NCBI RefSeq assembly: GCF_040358255.1
Contig: NZ_CP132938.1
Span: 1,860,001 to 1,924,000 of the forward strand
Direction of reading: 5' to 3'
DNA length: 64,000 bases
Source: Tunturibacter gelidoferens
Lineage (GTDB): Bacteria; Acidobacteriota; Terriglobia; Terriglobales; Acidobacteriaceae
In this document: piece after piece, positions 63,932-64,000 of the stretch
Numbering within the stretch: position 1 is the first letter of the stretch
Layout: each line of letters opens with the position of its first letter
Notes under the pieces: model-generated
What the model was told of the DNA's origin: nothing
Seen by the model: the letters and a program-made list of their open reading frames with translations, nothing else
Databases searched by the model: none
Program-made: the position numbers and the translations under genes

Positions 63932-64000
63932 ATGGTAATAAGGATCGTTCTTTCAGGCGTTGTGGCAGGTGCGACTTTCGCTGGCACGTTCGTTATTTTC
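63932..64000 (+). CDS. Start of a gene cut by the window edge
   Basis: An open frame from ATG 63932 runs to the last base: 23 residues (VIRIVLSGVVAGATFAGTFV), a hydrophobic stretch that looks like a signal peptide or first membrane helix. It lies 37 bp after lepB in the same direction. Too little is visible to name a family. Confidence 0.35.
   Translation, partial: MVIRIVLSGVVAGATFAGTFVIF

Noticed and set aside
1..64000. CRISPR arrays, rRNA or tRNA genes, complete insertion sequences
   Set aside because: No regularly spaced repeats, no tRNA-like cloverleaf with CCA region and no transposase gene were seen; the only repeats are the five hairpin elements.

Overview
The window is a 64 kb piece of a chromosome, most likely from an acidobacterium of the Acidobacteriaceae/Terriglobales type (Granulicella, Edaphobacter or Terriglobus-like). 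The grounds are gene content: an Oar-like TonB-dependent receptor with an N-terminal carboxypeptidase-regulatory-like domain, many secreted glycoside hydrolases, a sedolisin (S53) protease, a secreted chitobiase-repeat/lectin protein, a characteristic XerD-like integrase C-terminus, and small intergenic hairpin repeats. The assignment is inference from family content; no rRNA or tRNA gene was seen.

Left part (1-9.7 kb). After an integrase remnant and a decayed ORF at the edge comes a divergent L-fucose catabolic locus. The minus-strand operon holds a Gfo/Idh/MocA oxidoreductase, a FucP-type permease and an L-fuconolactonase-like amidohydrolase. The plus-strand operon holds an FAH-family hydrolase, an SDR dehydrogenase, L-fuconate dehydratase and an IclR regulator. 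Together they can encode the non-phosphorylative route from L-fucose to pyruvate and lactate, if the Gfo/Idh enzyme is the sugar dehydrogenase. An SSS sodium/solute symporter follows.

Glycan-harvest part (9.9-27.4 kb). A TonB-dependent receptor, a GH95 alpha-L-fucosidase, a GH36 alpha-galactosidase and an SGNH hydrolase form one operon. A second clan-D alpha-galactosidase, a Tat-exported alkaline-phosphatase-superfamily protein and a frameshifted conserved gene form another operon on the opposite strand. A LacI-family regulator lies divergently next to that operon. Both operons carry the same 14-bp operator, 11 bp downstream of the -10 box, so they are probably one regulon. A GH27 alpha-galactosidase with two CBM35-like modules closes the block. 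The enzymes fit removal of terminal fucose and alpha-galactose from external glycans; the freed fucose would feed the first locus.

Middle (27.7-38.6 kb). Small accessory genes (SnoaL/NTF2-like, DUF4238, DUF1330, DinB, a Gly/Lys-repeat secreted protein) are interspersed with five copies of a roughly 57-bp hairpin repeat whose stem sequence varies with base pairing kept. Then come an OmpA-like protein, a PAS histidine kinase with a NarL-type regulator and a lone receiver, a 1-kb empty stretch, and wrecked DUF3300 and DUF2950 genes with several frameshifts.

Right part (38.9-64 kb). An RND efflux operon (adaptor, pump, outer-membrane factor), glycogen/alpha-glucan enzymes (GlgX and a GH63-like glucosidase, convergent), a hybrid histidine kinase translationally coupled to a receiver-PP2C (RsbU-type) phosphatase, a 1,419-residue secreted beta-propeller/chitobiase-repeat/lectin protein, an S53 protease, signal peptidase I, and the start of a gene running off the edge.

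ATGA (4-bp) or 1-bp stop/start overlaps join many of these genes, which supports the operon calls.
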